From the NCBI GenBank assembly GCA_938009275.1, contig CALLHY010000063.1, forward strand, positions 1 through 64,000: a DNA stretch of 64,000 nucleotides, read 5' to 3'. The translations under genes were made by a program, and so were the position numbers. The notes under the pieces are model-generated. The model did not search any database. It saw nothing but the letters and a program-made list of their open reading frames with translations, and was not told where the DNA came from. This document shows positions 54,705 to 63,884 of the stretch, piece by piece. The DNA is from an uncultured bacterium. Its GTDB lineage: Bacteria; Cloacimonadota; Cloacimonadia; Cloacimonadales; Cloacimonadaceae. Positions within the stretch are counted from its first letter, which is position 1. Every line of letters begins with the position of its first letter.

Positions 54705-55481
54705 TTAATCAGCAGATCGCTTTATTCTTACGATGTTGGTAGCTGTTCCGGTTAGGGGGTTAATGTCTATCAGTACACCATTAATCTGTAGCCCTTGGTC
54801 AGCAGACTCATATCGGTTTGGAATAGAGGTTACAAACTTGTCGACAATGATGCTCTTCTTTATTCCGATAACGCTATCATGAGACCCGGTCATCCCCGCA
54901 TCTGTTATGTATGCACATCCTTGGGGAAGTATTTCTTCATCAGCTGTTTGGATGTGGGTATGGGTACCTATAACGGCTGCCAGTTTTCCATCGGAAAACC
55001 AGCCCATAGCACGCTTTTCGCTGGTTGACTCTGCATGAAAATCCAAAAGTAGGGGAGGGTGGTCTGGATTCTTAGCCAGGAAACTTTCAAGAGTGCCGAA
55101 GGGACTGTCACACGAGGGCATATACACTTGACCGCATAGACATATTATTCCCAGCCTGGTACCATTCTTTTCTAATATCAGATATGGACTGCCGGGGGTG
55201 GTATCTGGGAAGTTCATGGGCTTCACTATTCTTGATTCTTTGCGTAAATAGTCTAATGCTTCCACTCTGTCCCAAAGATGATTTCCCCCCGTCACTGCGT
55301 CAACCCCGAGATGTAACAGCGGATGTAAGGTTTTCTCTGTTATACCCTTTCCATCAGCTAGATTCTCTGCATTGGCGATAATAAAATCCGGCTTGAATTC
55401 ATCCTTCAAGCCGGCTAAGGTATTAAATATGGACTGTCTTCCAGCCTTGCCGAAAACATCACCAAAGAACAGAATCTTCAT
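54705..55481 (-). CDS. ymdB: YmdB-like metallophosphoesterase (TIGR00282)
   Basis: The 258-residue protein has the calcineurin-like metal motifs: FFGDVFGKAGR (D8), NAENLADGKG, GGNHLWD and GTHTHIQTAD. Bacillus YmdB is a cyclic-nucleotide phosphodiesterase that influences RNase Y and biofilm genes. It overlaps the end of rny by one base, as in the conserved rny-ymdB pair. Confidence 0.92.
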   Translation of the reverse strand: MKILFFGDVFGKAGRQSIFNTLAGLKDEFKPDFIIANAENLADGKGITEKTLHPLLHLGVDAVTGGNHLWDRVEALDYLRKESRIVKPMNFPDTTPGSPYLILEKNGTRLGIICLCGQVYMPSCDSPFGTLESFLAKNPDHPPLLLDFHAESTSEKRAMGWFSDGKLAAVIGTHTHIQTADEEILPQGCAYITDAGMTGSHDSVIGIKKSIIVDKFVTSIPNRYESADQGLQINGVLIDINPLTGTATNIVRIKRSAD

Positions 55482-57052
55482 TACTTTGCCATTGCAATTT
55501 GTCTGGTTTCGCGGATAACCGTTACTTTGATCTGTCCCGGGTATTGTACTTGTTTCTCAATGTTTGCGGCTATCTCGGTAGCTAGTAAGGCTGTTGTTCC
55601 CTCGTCAACAACGCCGGGCTCAACTATTATTCTAAGCTCACGACCTGCCTGGATGGCGTATGATTTGCTAACGCCTTCTACGGAGTTGGCAATTTCTTCC
55701 AGTTTTGCCAGTCTTTGCATGTAGGTTTCTAACATCTCTCTGCGAGCGCCTGGGCGTGCACCGGATATGGCATCGGAAGCCTGAACAAGGGCAGCATAAA
55801 CTGATGTTGCTTCTACTTCTTCGTGGTGTGCCTCGATGGCATTCACGATGAGCTTGCCTTCGCCATTCTTTCTGGCTAGATTAGCGCCAATTATTGCATG
55901 AGTACCGTCAAACTCATGGTCGACTGCCTTTCCAATGTCATGCAGTAGTCCTGTTCTTCTGGCAATTTCCTGATCTAAGCCAAGCTCTGCAGCTAGAATT
56001 CCACAAATCCAGGCTGCCTCAATGGAGTGCTGCAAAACATTCTGGCCGTAACTGGTACGGTAATGCAAGCGTCCAAGCACCCTGATGAGATTGGGTGAGA
56101 TATTGTGAATGTTGGTTTCCAATACTGCCTTTTCCCCAATCTTCATTAGCGTTTCTTCCATTTCTTTTGTGGTTTTTGCCACCACTTCTTCTATTCTACC
56201 AGGGTGAATGCGACCATCGGAGATAAGCTTCTCCAGGGACAATCTGGCTATTTCCCTTCTAACGGGATCGAAACAGGACAGAACAACTGCTTCAGGAGTG
56301 TCATCAATAATCAAGTCTACACCGGAAGCTTTCTCAAAGGTTCGTATGTTTCTACCTTCACGACCTATAATCCGTCCCTTCATCTCATCTGAGGGCAATG
56401 AAACTACAGATACTGTGGTTTCAGAAACGTGATCTACTGCCATTCTCTGGATGGCAGTAGAAAGGATCTCCGTAGCCTTCTTGCTGGCATCAAGCTTAAG
56501 TTGTTCAATGGTTAATCTAGCGTCGTTTGCAGCAACCTGTCTGGCTTGGGAAATAAGCTCTTCCCGTAGTTTTGCCACGGCTTCTTCCCTGGTTAATCCC
56601 GCTATCTCGGCAAGTTTGTTTTTTTGTTCGGAGATAGTGGATTCCAGTTCTACCTTCTTTTGGCTTAGCTCATCTTCTTTGGATTTTAATTTTTTCTCTT
56701 GTTCGGTTAAGTTGCTTTCTTTTTTGTCCAGCGAATCAAGGCGCTTGTCTAAGCTGCCTAAGCGTTCGTTATATTTCTTTTCTTGAATACGCAGCTCTTT
56801 TTGTCGTTCCTTAATCTCTTCGTCCATTATCCGTTTTTGCTTGAACCATTCTTCTCTGGCTTCAAGAATTGCGGCTTTCTTGGCTGTTTCAGCCTCTTGT
56901 TTGGCATCTTTTTTAATGTCTTCGGCGATCTGGGATGCTTGGCTGATTAGTTTGAAGGTGCTGTTGCGTCGGATAAGGTAGATAACTATTCCGACAACAA
57001 AACCAACTACTACTCCCAACGCAAGAGCCAGGATGGGATTTATCTGTGACAT
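55481..57052 (-). CDS. rny: Ribonuclease Y
   Basis: The 523-residue protein has one N-terminal membrane helix (to about 27), a long coiled coil (about 30-180), a KH domain (MKGRIIGREGRNIRTFEKASGV, split around 223-245) and an HD domain with GLLHDIGKAVD. It is a membrane-bound endoribonuclease that starts mRNA decay. The gene is followed by ymdB. Confidence 0.97.
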   Translation of the reverse strand: MSQINPILALALGVVVGFVVGIVIYLIRRNSTFKLISQASQIAEDIKKDAKQEAETAKKAAILEAREEWFKQKRIMDEEIKERQKELRIQEKKYNERLGSLDKRLDSLDKKESNLTEQEKKLKSKEDELSQKKVELESTISEQKNKLAEIAGLTREEAVAKLREELISQARQVAANDARLTIEQLKLDASKKATEILSTAIQRMAVDHVSETTVSVVSLPSDEMKGRIIGREGRNIRTFEKASGVDLIIDDTPEAVVLSCFDPVRREIARLSLEKLISDGRIHPGRIEEVVAKTTKEMEETLMKIGEKAVLETNIHNISPNLIRVLGRLHYRTSYGQNVLQHSIEAAWICGILAAELGLDQEIARRTGLLHDIGKAVDHEFDGTHAIIGANLARKNGEGKLIVNAIEAHHEEVEATSVYAALVQASDAISGARPGARREMLETYMQRLAKLEEIANSVEGVSKSYAIQAGRELRIIVEPGVVDEGTTALLATEIAANIEKQVQYPGQIKVTVIRETRQIAMAK

Positions 57053-57073
57053 ATACTATCCTTTATGTAATCT

Positions 57074-57220
57074 ATGAAGCCTTTGTTTCCCAAGGCGAAT
57101 TAAAGTGCCCGCATGAACCGTGTATGCTTGTCCTTTCAAAGCCAAGCATTAAGTGGGTATCTACCTTGTGAACTTTATGTATCCGAAACTGGTCGGCACG
57201 CACGCCGCTCATGGCTTGAT
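57074..57220 (-). ncRNA. ssrS: Candidate 6S RNA between zapA and rny
   Basis: The 220-bp gap 57053-57272 has no gene. On the minus strand nested stems are visible: AAGCC (57217-57213) with GGCTT (57081-57077), GGCG with CGCC, GTGCC with GGCAC (57199-57195 and 57109-57105), and an apical ATGCTTG/CAAGCAT (57149-57143 and 57130-57124). This leaves a large central bubble, the 6S layout. A TACCCACTT-like string also fits. zapA adjacency to 6S is common in other bacteria. The fold is by eye and no covariance model has been run. Confidence 0.45.
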
Positions 57221-57272
57221 TCCCGATATTATTTTAGCTTTAATGCAACTCATATCACGAATTCTGCAGGCA

Positions 57273-57542
57273 TTATACTTCTGGTATTATCATTGATATC
57301 ATCTGATTCAATCTTTCGAGATCAGCACTCAATTCAATGTTCTTATCGTGTAGTACAAAAACCTGTTCTTGTTGTTGAAGGCAGATTAATAGCAGCAGCT
57401 TGGTAAAATCGAGACTGTCGTAGTTCTCTATCAGCTCGTTGATCTGGCGATTAATCTCGTCTGCTACTCTCCTGGTTCGATCAGGATTATCACTGCGAAG
57501 ACGAAAGCGCCGTCCAAAAATCTCCACTTCAACAGATTGCAT
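57273..57542 (-). CDS. zapA: Cell division protein ZapA
   Basis: The 89-residue protein has the ZapA pattern: a short beta start (QSVEVEIFGRRFRLRSD), then NPDRTRRVADEINRQINELI and a coiled coil. ZapA crosslinks FtsZ filaments at mid-cell. It lies 3 bp after the coiled-coil gene at 57546. Confidence 0.88.
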   Translation of the reverse strand: MQSVEVEIFGRRFRLRSDNPDRTRRVADEINRQINELIENYDSLDFTKLLLLICLQQQEQVFVLHDKNIELSADLERLNQMISMIIPEV

Positions 57543-57545
57543 GTG

Positions 57546-57869
57546 TTATTCACCACCCTCAATAAGGGGGAAGATGCTATCGATCTTTTTAATTGCTCCC
57601 TCGGCCATGCTCTCAAAACCTGAAAGCATTTTCTGCAGATCATTGTATTTGGCTTCCAAAGCGTTAAACTCGTTTTGCAAAGCGTTCAGTTGATCTGTTT
57701 GATTAGCACTTATCTGGCTACTCTCTTCAATCTGGCTGAATAGCTGGAAGTTTTCTTCCGTTAGTTGAGCATTTTGGGTCTCTAATTCTTCGATCTTCTT
57801 TTTGTCTAAAGTGTATTGATCTATCAGTTTCTGAATTTTGTCGGTTAGGTTTACAACGTGACTTTCCAT
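57546..57869 (-). CDS. Coiled-coil protein, ZapB-like in position
   Basis: The 107-residue protein is almost all coiled coil (heptads from about 10 to 95) with no other motif. The C-terminus GAIKKIDSIFPLIEGGE is not coiled. Between pheT and zapA this position often holds a ZapB- or SlyX-like partner of ZapA. I infer a divisome role only from neighbours; the sequence does not prove it. Confidence 0.5.
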   Translation of the reverse strand: MESHVVNLTDKIQKLIDQYTLDKKKIEELETQNAQLTEENFQLFSQIEESSQISANQTDQLNALQNEFNALEAKYNDLQKMLSGFESMAEGAIKKIDSIFPLIEGGE

Positions 57870-57872
57870 CTT

Positions 57873-60425
57873 TTACCTCATGTTTATTTGCCAAGTTTCC
57901 TTAAGCATTGTTATTACAGATTCAACAAGATGATCTATACGTTCATCTGTCAATGTTTTTTCTAAGTCTTGGAATTTAATATGAATCGAGAGGCTACGTT
58001 TACCCTCTGGTATCTGCTTGCCTCTATATTCATCAAATACGCTAACATCGCCGATAATGGAGCTATCCAAGCTCATAATGCCATCTCTAATGTCACGATA
58101 CATCACGCTATCATCAATCAGGAAAGATAAGTCTCTGGTTACTGATGGATAGCGTGGGATGGGCTTGAATTTCAAATTGATATACCTACAAAGCTCTACA
58201 ATCCTGTCTGCATCAAGGTTTATTAGCCACACATCTTGCTTCAGGTCTATCAGGTCTATTCCAAAAGCCTCAGCAATTGGGGCACTCAGCTTTCCAAAAT
58301 AGGCAATCTCCCTGTCATTTTGTATATAACTATAGCCATCACCTGATGCCAAGAAAGGTTTGTTAACCGCTGAAACTGTGCATCCAGAAATGCCAAGCAA
58401 TTCTAAAAGCTCTTCAACCAGTCCCTTGGCATGATATAATCCCAGCTTTACCGCCTTATCTTGCCAATGCTCATCTCTATCCACACCGGTGATAACTGCG
58501 CTCAATTGAACAAGCTCTACATGCTTAGCATTATCTAACAGGTAGGTTTTCCCCAGCTCAAAGAGCTTTACGTTCTTTTCACCATGATTAATGTTGTAGG
58601 CAAGATTAATTAGCAACTGCGGTATCAAAGAGGTGCGCATAACGCTCATGGCACTGCTTTGCGGGTTGCGCAGAGTGATCATCTTCATCTCGGGATCATT
58701 GGCATTATAGCCCAGCTTTTGCATCAAAGCAGCATCGGTGAAGCTGTAATTAAGAGTCTCGTAACACCCACGAGATACCACATAATCAGTCATCTGACGC
58801 TTTATCCGGTAGGCATGCCTGTCCATTATGCTGGGTTGAACTTTGCGGGCAGGTGCGGCATCATAACCGTCTAATCTGGCTAGCTCTTCTATGAGGTCTA
58901 TCTCGCGTTCAAGGTCTACCCGATAGGGAGGGACTCTGAAATATAGGGTATGAACGCAATCTGGCAGTTCGGTGAATTCGGTTACTCCACGCTTCATCTC
59001 TTCGCCATGATGACAAAATACATCCTCTATACTGGCAATCTGTCCGGGTTTCCAATTTCCATATTGCAAGAAACTTAACCCAAGCTTACCCAAGAAGTCC
59101 ATTATCTTGTCCCCGTCCATGTAGTAACCAATTACTTGCTCATATCGCTTAGGTCGGATACCCAGAATTATCGGCACGCTTGGACTTTGCCAGTCATCAT
59201 GCACAGTAGAACACATTGTGGCATCGGCAAGCTCGCAAATAAGCTGCGCAGCTCGCAAAGAAGCAGCTTCCACCGTATATTCGCTTAGGTGTCTTTCAAA
59301 ACGGTAGGATGAATCGGTGCTAATCTTGTGTTTATAGGATGTCTTGCGAATTGAGCCGGGCTCAAAGGCTGCACTTTCCAGCACAATACTGGTGGTTTGC
59401 TGCGATATTGCAGATATCTTTCCGCCCATAACGCCTGCGAGTGCTGAGGGCTTTTCACCATCGGCAATCACTAATTCATCTCCATCCAGAAGATAGCTTT
59501 TAGAGTCCAGACTAATGAATTCTTCTTTGTTTTCAGCAGTTCTGATTACAATTGCGGGTATCTGTTCATTGGCTATGGGTGCCAATTTACTATAATCAAA
59601 AGCGTGCAGCGGGTGACCCTGTTCCAGGAGAACGAAATTGGTAATATCTACAAGGTTGTTAATTGGGCGCAAACCAGATTTTATAAGACAGCTCTTAAGC
59701 CAAAGCGGTGATTCTTTTATCTGAACGTTGCTGAACAGCCTGGCCGTATATCTGGGACACAAGTCTCTGTTTTGGTTAATAAGCTTAAGAGGTAGTTCCA
59801 ACTGTGTAGAAACAGGTTCCGGCAGCTTTACTTCCGGCATACGCAAGGGTCGGTTCAGCTTTGCAGAAAGGTCTCTGGCAATGCCAATGTAGCCAAGCAA
59901 ATCAGGTCTGTTGGGAGTAATCTCCAGCTCAAACACTGTATCGGGCAAGCCATAAAGCTCATTTGCAGGCACGCCAATAGTAGTGTCTGAGGGCAGCTCA
60001 ATTATTCCGCCATGGTTGTCGGAGATACCGAGTTCTTTTTCGGAGCAAAGCATCCCGTGGGATTCTACACCCCTAATCTTTGCCTTGGAGATTGTAAACT
60101 CTGGCAATGCTGTTCCTGGCATGGCTATTAACACCATCAATCCGCTACGGCAGTTTGGCGCACCACAGATTATCTGTACACAGGCATTCTCATCTTTTTC
60201 GGGATAGGAATAGCTGCCAATATCTACTTTGCACAGGTGCAAATGGTCAGATTTCGGAACAGGCTCTGCTGATAAAATGCGCGCACTAAAAACAGTTTCG
60301 GGCAATGCAGGCATGGGTGTGATGCCCTCAACTTCTATTCCGGCAAAGGTTAGCAGCCTGTCAAGTTCATCAACCGAACTGGGTAAATCAATGTACTTAG
60401 CCAGCCAATTCAAAGCTATCTTCAT
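57873..60425 (-). CDS. pheT: Phenylalanine-tRNA ligase beta subunit
   Basis: The 850-residue protein has the standard domain order: N-terminal tRNA-binding OB (KIALNWLAKYIDLP; CKVDIGSY, QIICGAPNC), B3/B4, B5, catalytic-like and FDX-ACB domain (KPIPRYPSVTRDLSFLI). It is longer than many PheT proteins. With PheS it charges tRNA-Phe. The gene overlaps pheS by four bases. Confidence 0.97.
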   Translation of the reverse strand: MKIALNWLAKYIDLPSSVDELDRLLTFAGIEVEGITPMPALPETVFSARILSAEPVPKSDHLHLCKVDIGSYSYPEKDENACVQIICGAPNCRSGLMVLIAMPGTALPEFTISKAKIRGVESHGMLCSEKELGISDNHGGIIELPSDTTIGVPANELYGLPDTVFELEITPNRPDLLGYIGIARDLSAKLNRPLRMPEVKLPEPVSTQLELPLKLINQNRDLCPRYTARLFSNVQIKESPLWLKSCLIKSGLRPINNLVDITNFVLLEQGHPLHAFDYSKLAPIANEQIPAIVIRTAENKEEFISLDSKSYLLDGDELVIADGEKPSALAGVMGGKISAISQQTTSIVLESAAFEPGSIRKTSYKHKISTDSSYRFERHLSEYTVEAASLRAAQLICELADATMCSTVHDDWQSPSVPIILGIRPKRYEQVIGYYMDGDKIMDFLGKLGLSFLQYGNWKPGQIASIEDVFCHHGEEMKRGVTEFTELPDCVHTLYFRVPPYRVDLEREIDLIEELARLDGYDAAPARKVQPSIMDRHAYRIKRQMTDYVVSRGCYETLNYSFTDAALMQKLGYNANDPEMKMITLRNPQSSAMSVMRTSLIPQLLINLAYNINHGEKNVKLFELGKTYLLDNAKHVELVQLSAVITGVDRDEHWQDKAVKLGLYHAKGLVEELLELLGISGCTVSAVNKPFLASGDGYSYIQNDREIAYFGKLSAPIAEAFGIDLIDLKQDVWLINLDADRIVELCRYINLKFKPIPRYPSVTRDLSFLIDDSVMYRDIRDGIMSLDSSIIGDVSVFDEYRGKQIPEGKRSLSIHIKFQDLEKTLTDERIDHLVESVITMLKETWQINMR

Positions 60426-61456
60426 CGTGATTCTCCTCTGAATTGCCTTAGCATTCTTAAGTCGTTTTCGAACAGAATTCTCATATCGGGAATGTTATAC
60501 TTTAGCATGGCAATGCGCTCAATCCCCAAGCCAAAGGCAAAACCTGTATAAATTTCAGGGTCTATGCCAACTGTCTTAAACACGTTGGGGTCAACCATAC
60601 CGGCTCCACCCATTTCCAACCAACCGGAATGCTTGCACACTCTACAGCCGGCTCCACCACAAACCACGCAAGAGATATCCATCTCAGCGCTTGGCTCTGT
60701 GAAGGGAAAGAAGTGGGGGCGTATTCTGGTGCCCACATTGGCTCCGAACATAATTGAAGCAAACTGAGACAAGGTATTGGTTAGATCGGCTAAGCTGATA
60801 CCTTTATCCACTACCAATGCTTCTACTTGATGAAATACAGGTGAATGCGATGGGTCGGGCTTGTCATTGCGATAACAACGTCCCGGAGAGGCAATCCGTA
60901 TGGGAGGAGCGAAGCTCTCCATCACCCTGATCTGCACAGTTGATGTCTGGGTGCGCAGCAATCCTCCCCCTACCAGATAAAAGGTATCTGCAAGGTTTCG
61001 GGAAGGGTGATTGGCAGGAGTATTCAGAGCATCGAAATTGTGGAAATCATCTTCGATATCCGGCCCTTCGGCAATCTCATAACCCATGCTGATGAAAACG
61101 TCATCAATCTCTTTACGGATAATGCTTAAGGGGTGATAACCACCCTTTGCACTGAAGATTGAAGGCATGGACAGATCGGTATTAGAACCTGCTGCTTTGC
61201 TATTCCATGCGGCTTCTTTAACCTTCTTAGCCTGAGCATCAATAAGGTTTTCTATCTTAGTACGGCTTTCGTTTATCAGGTTTCCGAATGCCGGACGTTC
61301 TTCCTGGGGAAGCTCTCGTAAGCGGGCAAACAGTCCGTTTAACAGACTTTTTTTGCCTAAGTACTGAGCTTTAACGTTCATCACATCGTTCTGGTTGCTG
61401 CAAGCCTGAATGTCTTTTTCAGCTTGTTGAACGAGTTCGTTTAGTTGCTCTCGCAA
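60422..61456 (-). CDS. pheS: Phenylalanine-tRNA ligase alpha subunit
   Basis: The start is TTG at 61456, with AAGGA seven bases upstream; no in-frame ATG fits. The 344-residue protein has the class II aminoacyl-tRNA synthetase core: HPSRNLADTFY, SPGRCYRND (motif 2), and GFAFGLGIERIAMLKYNIPDMR (motif 3, split at about 314-335). It charges tRNA-Phe together with PheT. Confidence 0.97.
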   Translation of the reverse strand: MREQLNELVQQAEKDIQACSNQNDVMNVKAQYLGKKSLLNGLFARLRELPQEERPAFGNLINESRTKIENLIDAQAKKVKEAAWNSKAAGSNTDLSMPSIFSAKGGYHPLSIIRKEIDDVFISMGYEIAEGPDIEDDFHNFDALNTPANHPSRNLADTFYLVGGGLLRTQTSTVQIRVMESFAPPIRIASPGRCYRNDKPDPSHSPVFHQVEALVVDKGISLADLTNTLSQFASIMFGANVGTRIRPHFFPFTEPSAEMDISCVVCGGAGCRVCKHSGWLEMGGAGMVDPNVFKTVGIDPEIYTGFAFGLGIERIAMLKYNIPDMRILFENDLRMLRQFRGESR

Positions 61457-61609
61457 TGCACTTTCCTTATCTGGTCTGCTATAGATATATCTTTGTCAGG
61501 CAAAGCTGCCTGTTACGCACTCAGCGTGCCCACACTAATACAAGGCAGGGATGTCTGAGGTGGATAAAGCTTTATGATATCAAGGTCTATCCACCGTCAT
61601 CAGTAAAGT
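61457..61609 (-). promoter_or_regulatory. pheS leader with hairpins
   Basis: The 153-bp gap between rplT and pheS holds an eight-bp stem GGTGGATA/TATCCACC (61559-61595) and a six-bp stem CAGGCA/TGCCTG (61497-61512). I could not identify a T-box signature with confidence; a regulatory leader is possible. Confidence 0.3.
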
Positions 61610-61960
61610 TTATAAGCCTTTGGCAATCTCAACCAGCTTGGCAAAAGCAGGTGCATCGTGCCAGGCAAGGTGAGCCAGAGTTTTGCGATTGATGTCTATA
61701 TTGGCTTTGTTTAGCCCGTTTATAAACTTGCTGTAGCTCATGTCATTCAGACGGCAAGCAGCATTAATACGGGTAATCCACAAGCTTCTAAACTGGCGTT
61801 TTTTAAGCTTACGGTGAGCAAAGGAAAAGGCCATTGCGCGTTCGACGGTCTGTCTGGCTACGCGGTAAGTGGTTCCACGGCAGCCAAAGAAGCCGCGGGC
61901 TCTAAGCATATATTTTTTTCTTCTACGATGGGCAGCGACGTTATTAGTAGTTCTTGGCAT
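61610..61960 (-). CDS. rplT: 50S ribosomal protein L20
   Basis: The 116-residue basic protein has the L20 signature: MPRTTNNVAAHRRRKKYML and RARGFFGCRGTTYRVARQ, ending in FAKLVEIAKGL. It is an early assembly protein of the large subunit and, in other bacteria, a repressor of its own infC-rpmI-rplT operon. It is 15 bp after rpmI. Confidence 0.98.
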   Translation of the reverse strand: MPRTTNNVAAHRRRKKYMLRARGFFGCRGTTYRVARQTVERAMAFSFAHRKLKKRQFRSLWITRINAACRLNDMSYSKFINGLNKANIDINRKTLAHLAWHDAPAFAKLVEIAKGL

Positions 61961-61975
61961 TTTTCAATCTCCTCT

Positions 61976-62170
61976 TTAGATTCCCAGCATCCGGTATACT
62001 CTTCCCTCGTCGCATTTGCGAACGATGGCACTGGTGCGTAGGTTACGTTTTAGCTTGGGTGATTTCTTGGTTTTGATGTGTGCGCTTTTGGCATGATGAC
62101 GCACTACCTTACCCGATCCGGTAACCTTGAATCGTTTGGCGGCAGATCTGTTTGTTTTGATCTTAGGCAT
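61976..62170 (-). CDS. rpmI: 50S ribosomal protein L35
   Basis: The 64-residue basic protein has the L35 signature MPKIKTNRSAAKRFKVTGSG and ends RVYRMLGI. It is between infC and rplT, the standard order. Confidence 0.98.
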   Translation of the reverse strand: MPKIKTNRSAAKRFKVTGSGKVVRHHAKSAHIKTKKSPKLKRNLRTSAIVRKCDEGRVYRMLGI

Positions 62171-62251
62171 TTTTATCTCCTTAGGTTTATACTTTCTTTA
62201 GCTCAGCAATATTGCTGATGGACAATATATTCATGTGCCTATGGCACTTTA

Positions 62252-62914
62252 TCAGCTCTCGGTTTGGGGCTCTGGCACCTTTTCTTCAGCTACTTCCACG
62301 GCAGTGGCAACCGCGGCTTCGGCTACAGGTTCAGCAGCTTTTGCATCCTTGCCCAAAATGCGGTCGATATCCTTTTTGGGAGATACAACCATAGACAACA
62401 GGTTCCTATCGGATACAGGTTCGCTGTCGATATCCACAATGTGAGCCAGTTCTGCTTTCAGCTTGTCCAAAACGCGATAACCAAGCTCTTTGTGTGCCAT
62501 CTGACGGCCTCTGAATCTAATGGTGAACTTCACCTTGTTGTGTTGCTTCAGAAACTTGATGGCGTTGTTTTTCTTGAAGTTAAAATCGTGTTCTTCGGTA
62601 TTTGGCCCGAACTTGATTTCTTTCACTTCAACTTCATGCTGTTTCTTACGAGCTTCTTTGGCCTTTTTTTCTTTCTCGAAATAGTACTTGCTAAAGTCCA
62701 GAATACGGCATACCGGCGGGTCGATATTGGGGGATATTTCCACCAAATCCAAGTCTGCTTCCTCTGCTCTGCGTAGAGCTTCACGTAGCGATACAACGCC
62801 AATTTGTTTGCCATCAGCACCAATCAAACGGACTTTATCCGCCAATATCTGGTTGTTGATCCTTTCTTTTGGAACAACTTCCTTGGTTCTGGCCTTTCCT
62901 TTCTTGATCCGGAT
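62252..62914 (-). CDS. infC: Translation initiation factor IF-3, non-ATG start
   Basis: The body from MADKVRLIGADG on is clear IF-3, with the N-domain (LADKVRLIGADGKQIGVV) and C-domain (IRFRGRQMAHKELG). The frame continues upstream to RIKKGKARTKEVVPKERINNQI, but no ATG, GTG or TTG start fits; the TTG at 62845 would remove conserved residues. GGAGG at 62927-62923 lies eight bases before ATC at 62914 and five before ATA at 62917. Both are non-standard codons of the class E. coli uses for IF-3. I choose ATC; it gives 220 residues. The C-terminal 30 residues are an acidic, alanine-rich tail. Confidence 0.93.
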   Translation of the reverse strand: MRIKKGKARTKEVVPKERINNQILADKVRLIGADGKQIGVVSLREALRRAEEADLDLVEISPNIDPPVCRILDFSKYYFEKEKKAKEARKKQHEVEVKEIKFGPNTEEHDFNFKKNNAIKFLKQHNKVKFTIRFRGRQMAHKELGYRVLDKLKAELAHIVDIDSEPVSDRNLLSMVVSPKKDIDRILGKDAKAAEPVAEAAVATAVEVAEEKVPEPQTES

Positions 62915-62946
62915 TATAAGAACCTCCTTCTTACCGGAAATGAAAG

Positions 62947-62980
62947 AGGCGGCATTCTCAATTGCTTAAGAACTCCGCCT
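62947..62980 (-). promoter_or_regulatory. infC leader hairpin
   Basis: A six-bp stem AGGCGG/CCGCCT with an internal TTCT/AGAA pairing sits just upstream of the infC ribosome site, in a leader of roughly 160 bp. It could be an attenuator of the L20-leader kind; no T-rich tail is evident. Confidence 0.3.
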
Positions 62981-63076
62981 GCTTCACAGTAAAGATTTCG
63001 TCTTTAATATCTATGTTTCATAGCCTTACGAGCACATCTGGCAGTAAGGCAGAAGCATGCGGCTTCATTTTGAGAG

Positions 63077-63106
63077 CATTACTATTCAGATGGGGTATTC
63101 TGTCAA
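63077..63106 (-). promoter_or_regulatory. Putative promoter of the infC operon
   Basis: On the minus strand TTGACA (63106-63101) is followed after 16 bp by TAGTAATG. It lies just inside the left REP repeat edge at 63121. Confidence 0.45.
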
Positions 63107-63120
63107 TTGCTTTTTATCCT

Positions 63121-63223
63121 GGAACACCGAATTCATTCGGTTGGACATGCCGACTTTAGTTGGCATCAGCTCAGTATCACCGAATAAATTCGGTAGTGCC
63201 AACCGGCTGAAAGCCGGTGTTCC
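63121..63223 (+). repeat. 103-bp REP-like palindromic repeat, left copy
   Basis: The repeat is bounded by inverted ends GGAACACCG/CGGTGTTCC. Inside are hairpins CCGAAT/ATTCGG, TGCCGAC/GTTGGCA, ACCGAAT/ATTCGGT and ACCGGCT/AGCCGGT, so the whole could fold as a cloverleaf-like structure. The right copy has about nine substitutions. Confidence 0.88.
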
Positions 63224-63230
63224 ACGCCAC

Positions 63231-63860
63231 CTATTCTTCCGAAAGCAAGTCCGGACTAACAAAAGTATACACCCAGTCCTTGGGTTTCTCCACCAGCTTC
63301 GCCTTCACCGGGTTTTGCCTAACATAATCAATTATGCGGAAAAGTTCTTCCTGGCTTCGAACCCAATAATCATAATATTCATGATACCAAACACGTCCTG
63401 TCCTATTTAGCATAAGATTAATGCTTCTTGCAGTAGCTCCTTTGATCCGTTTCAATACATCTGCAAGACTAACCGCATTATCACCATCACTATTAGGTTT
63501 TATCACCAGATGCACATGATTGGGCATAATTGTATAAGCATAAAGACTATACATTGTGCCACTCAGTGATTGTATCTTATCGGCAATCATGTTTGCAATC
63601 CGAGCTTCAGCAGTTAAAGATAGCTCGCTGTGGCAGTCATTGTAGGCTTCGTCCATGAAGGCAATAAGTCCTTTCTTAATCAGTACCTTGTTATCCCTTT
63701 CATAAGGATTTGCTTCATCATTCAGCTTCGTCCTGAAGTCGTTCAATGCACTCAGGAACTTTGGTGGAATGGCAAACGCCAATCTGAAAGTGACAAAGAA
63801 CACACCCTGCTTGGGCTGATAATGTGGAAGTTTACGTCGATAGTGTAGTTTATATTGCAT
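63231..63860 (-). CDS. REP-associated tyrosine transposase (Y1, IS200-like)
   Basis: The 209-residue protein has the HUH histidines H115-V-H117 (MPNHVHLVI) and the catalytic tyrosine Y179 (DYVRQNPVKAKL). It matches the Y1_Tnp/IS200-like RAYT family. The gene lies with margins of 7 and 24 bp between two matching palindromic repeats. The gene looks intact, with no frameshift. Confidence 0.93.
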   Translation of the reverse strand: MQYKLHYRRKLPHYQPKQGVFFVTFRLAFAIPPKFLSALNDFRTKLNDEANPYERDNKVLIKKGLIAFMDEAYNDCHSELSLTAEARIANMIADKIQSLSGTMYSLYAYTIMPNHVHLVIKPNSDGDNAVSLADVLKRIKGATARSINLMLNRTGRVWYHEYYDYWVRSQEELFRIIDYVRQNPVKAKLVEKPKDWVYTFVSPDLLSEE

Positions 63861-63884
63861 AGCAACTCCAATTCTAAGATTTGT

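Noticed and set aside
61457..61609. T-box leader for pheS
   Set aside because: I could not find the conserved T-box sequence with confidence, so only a generic leader is called.
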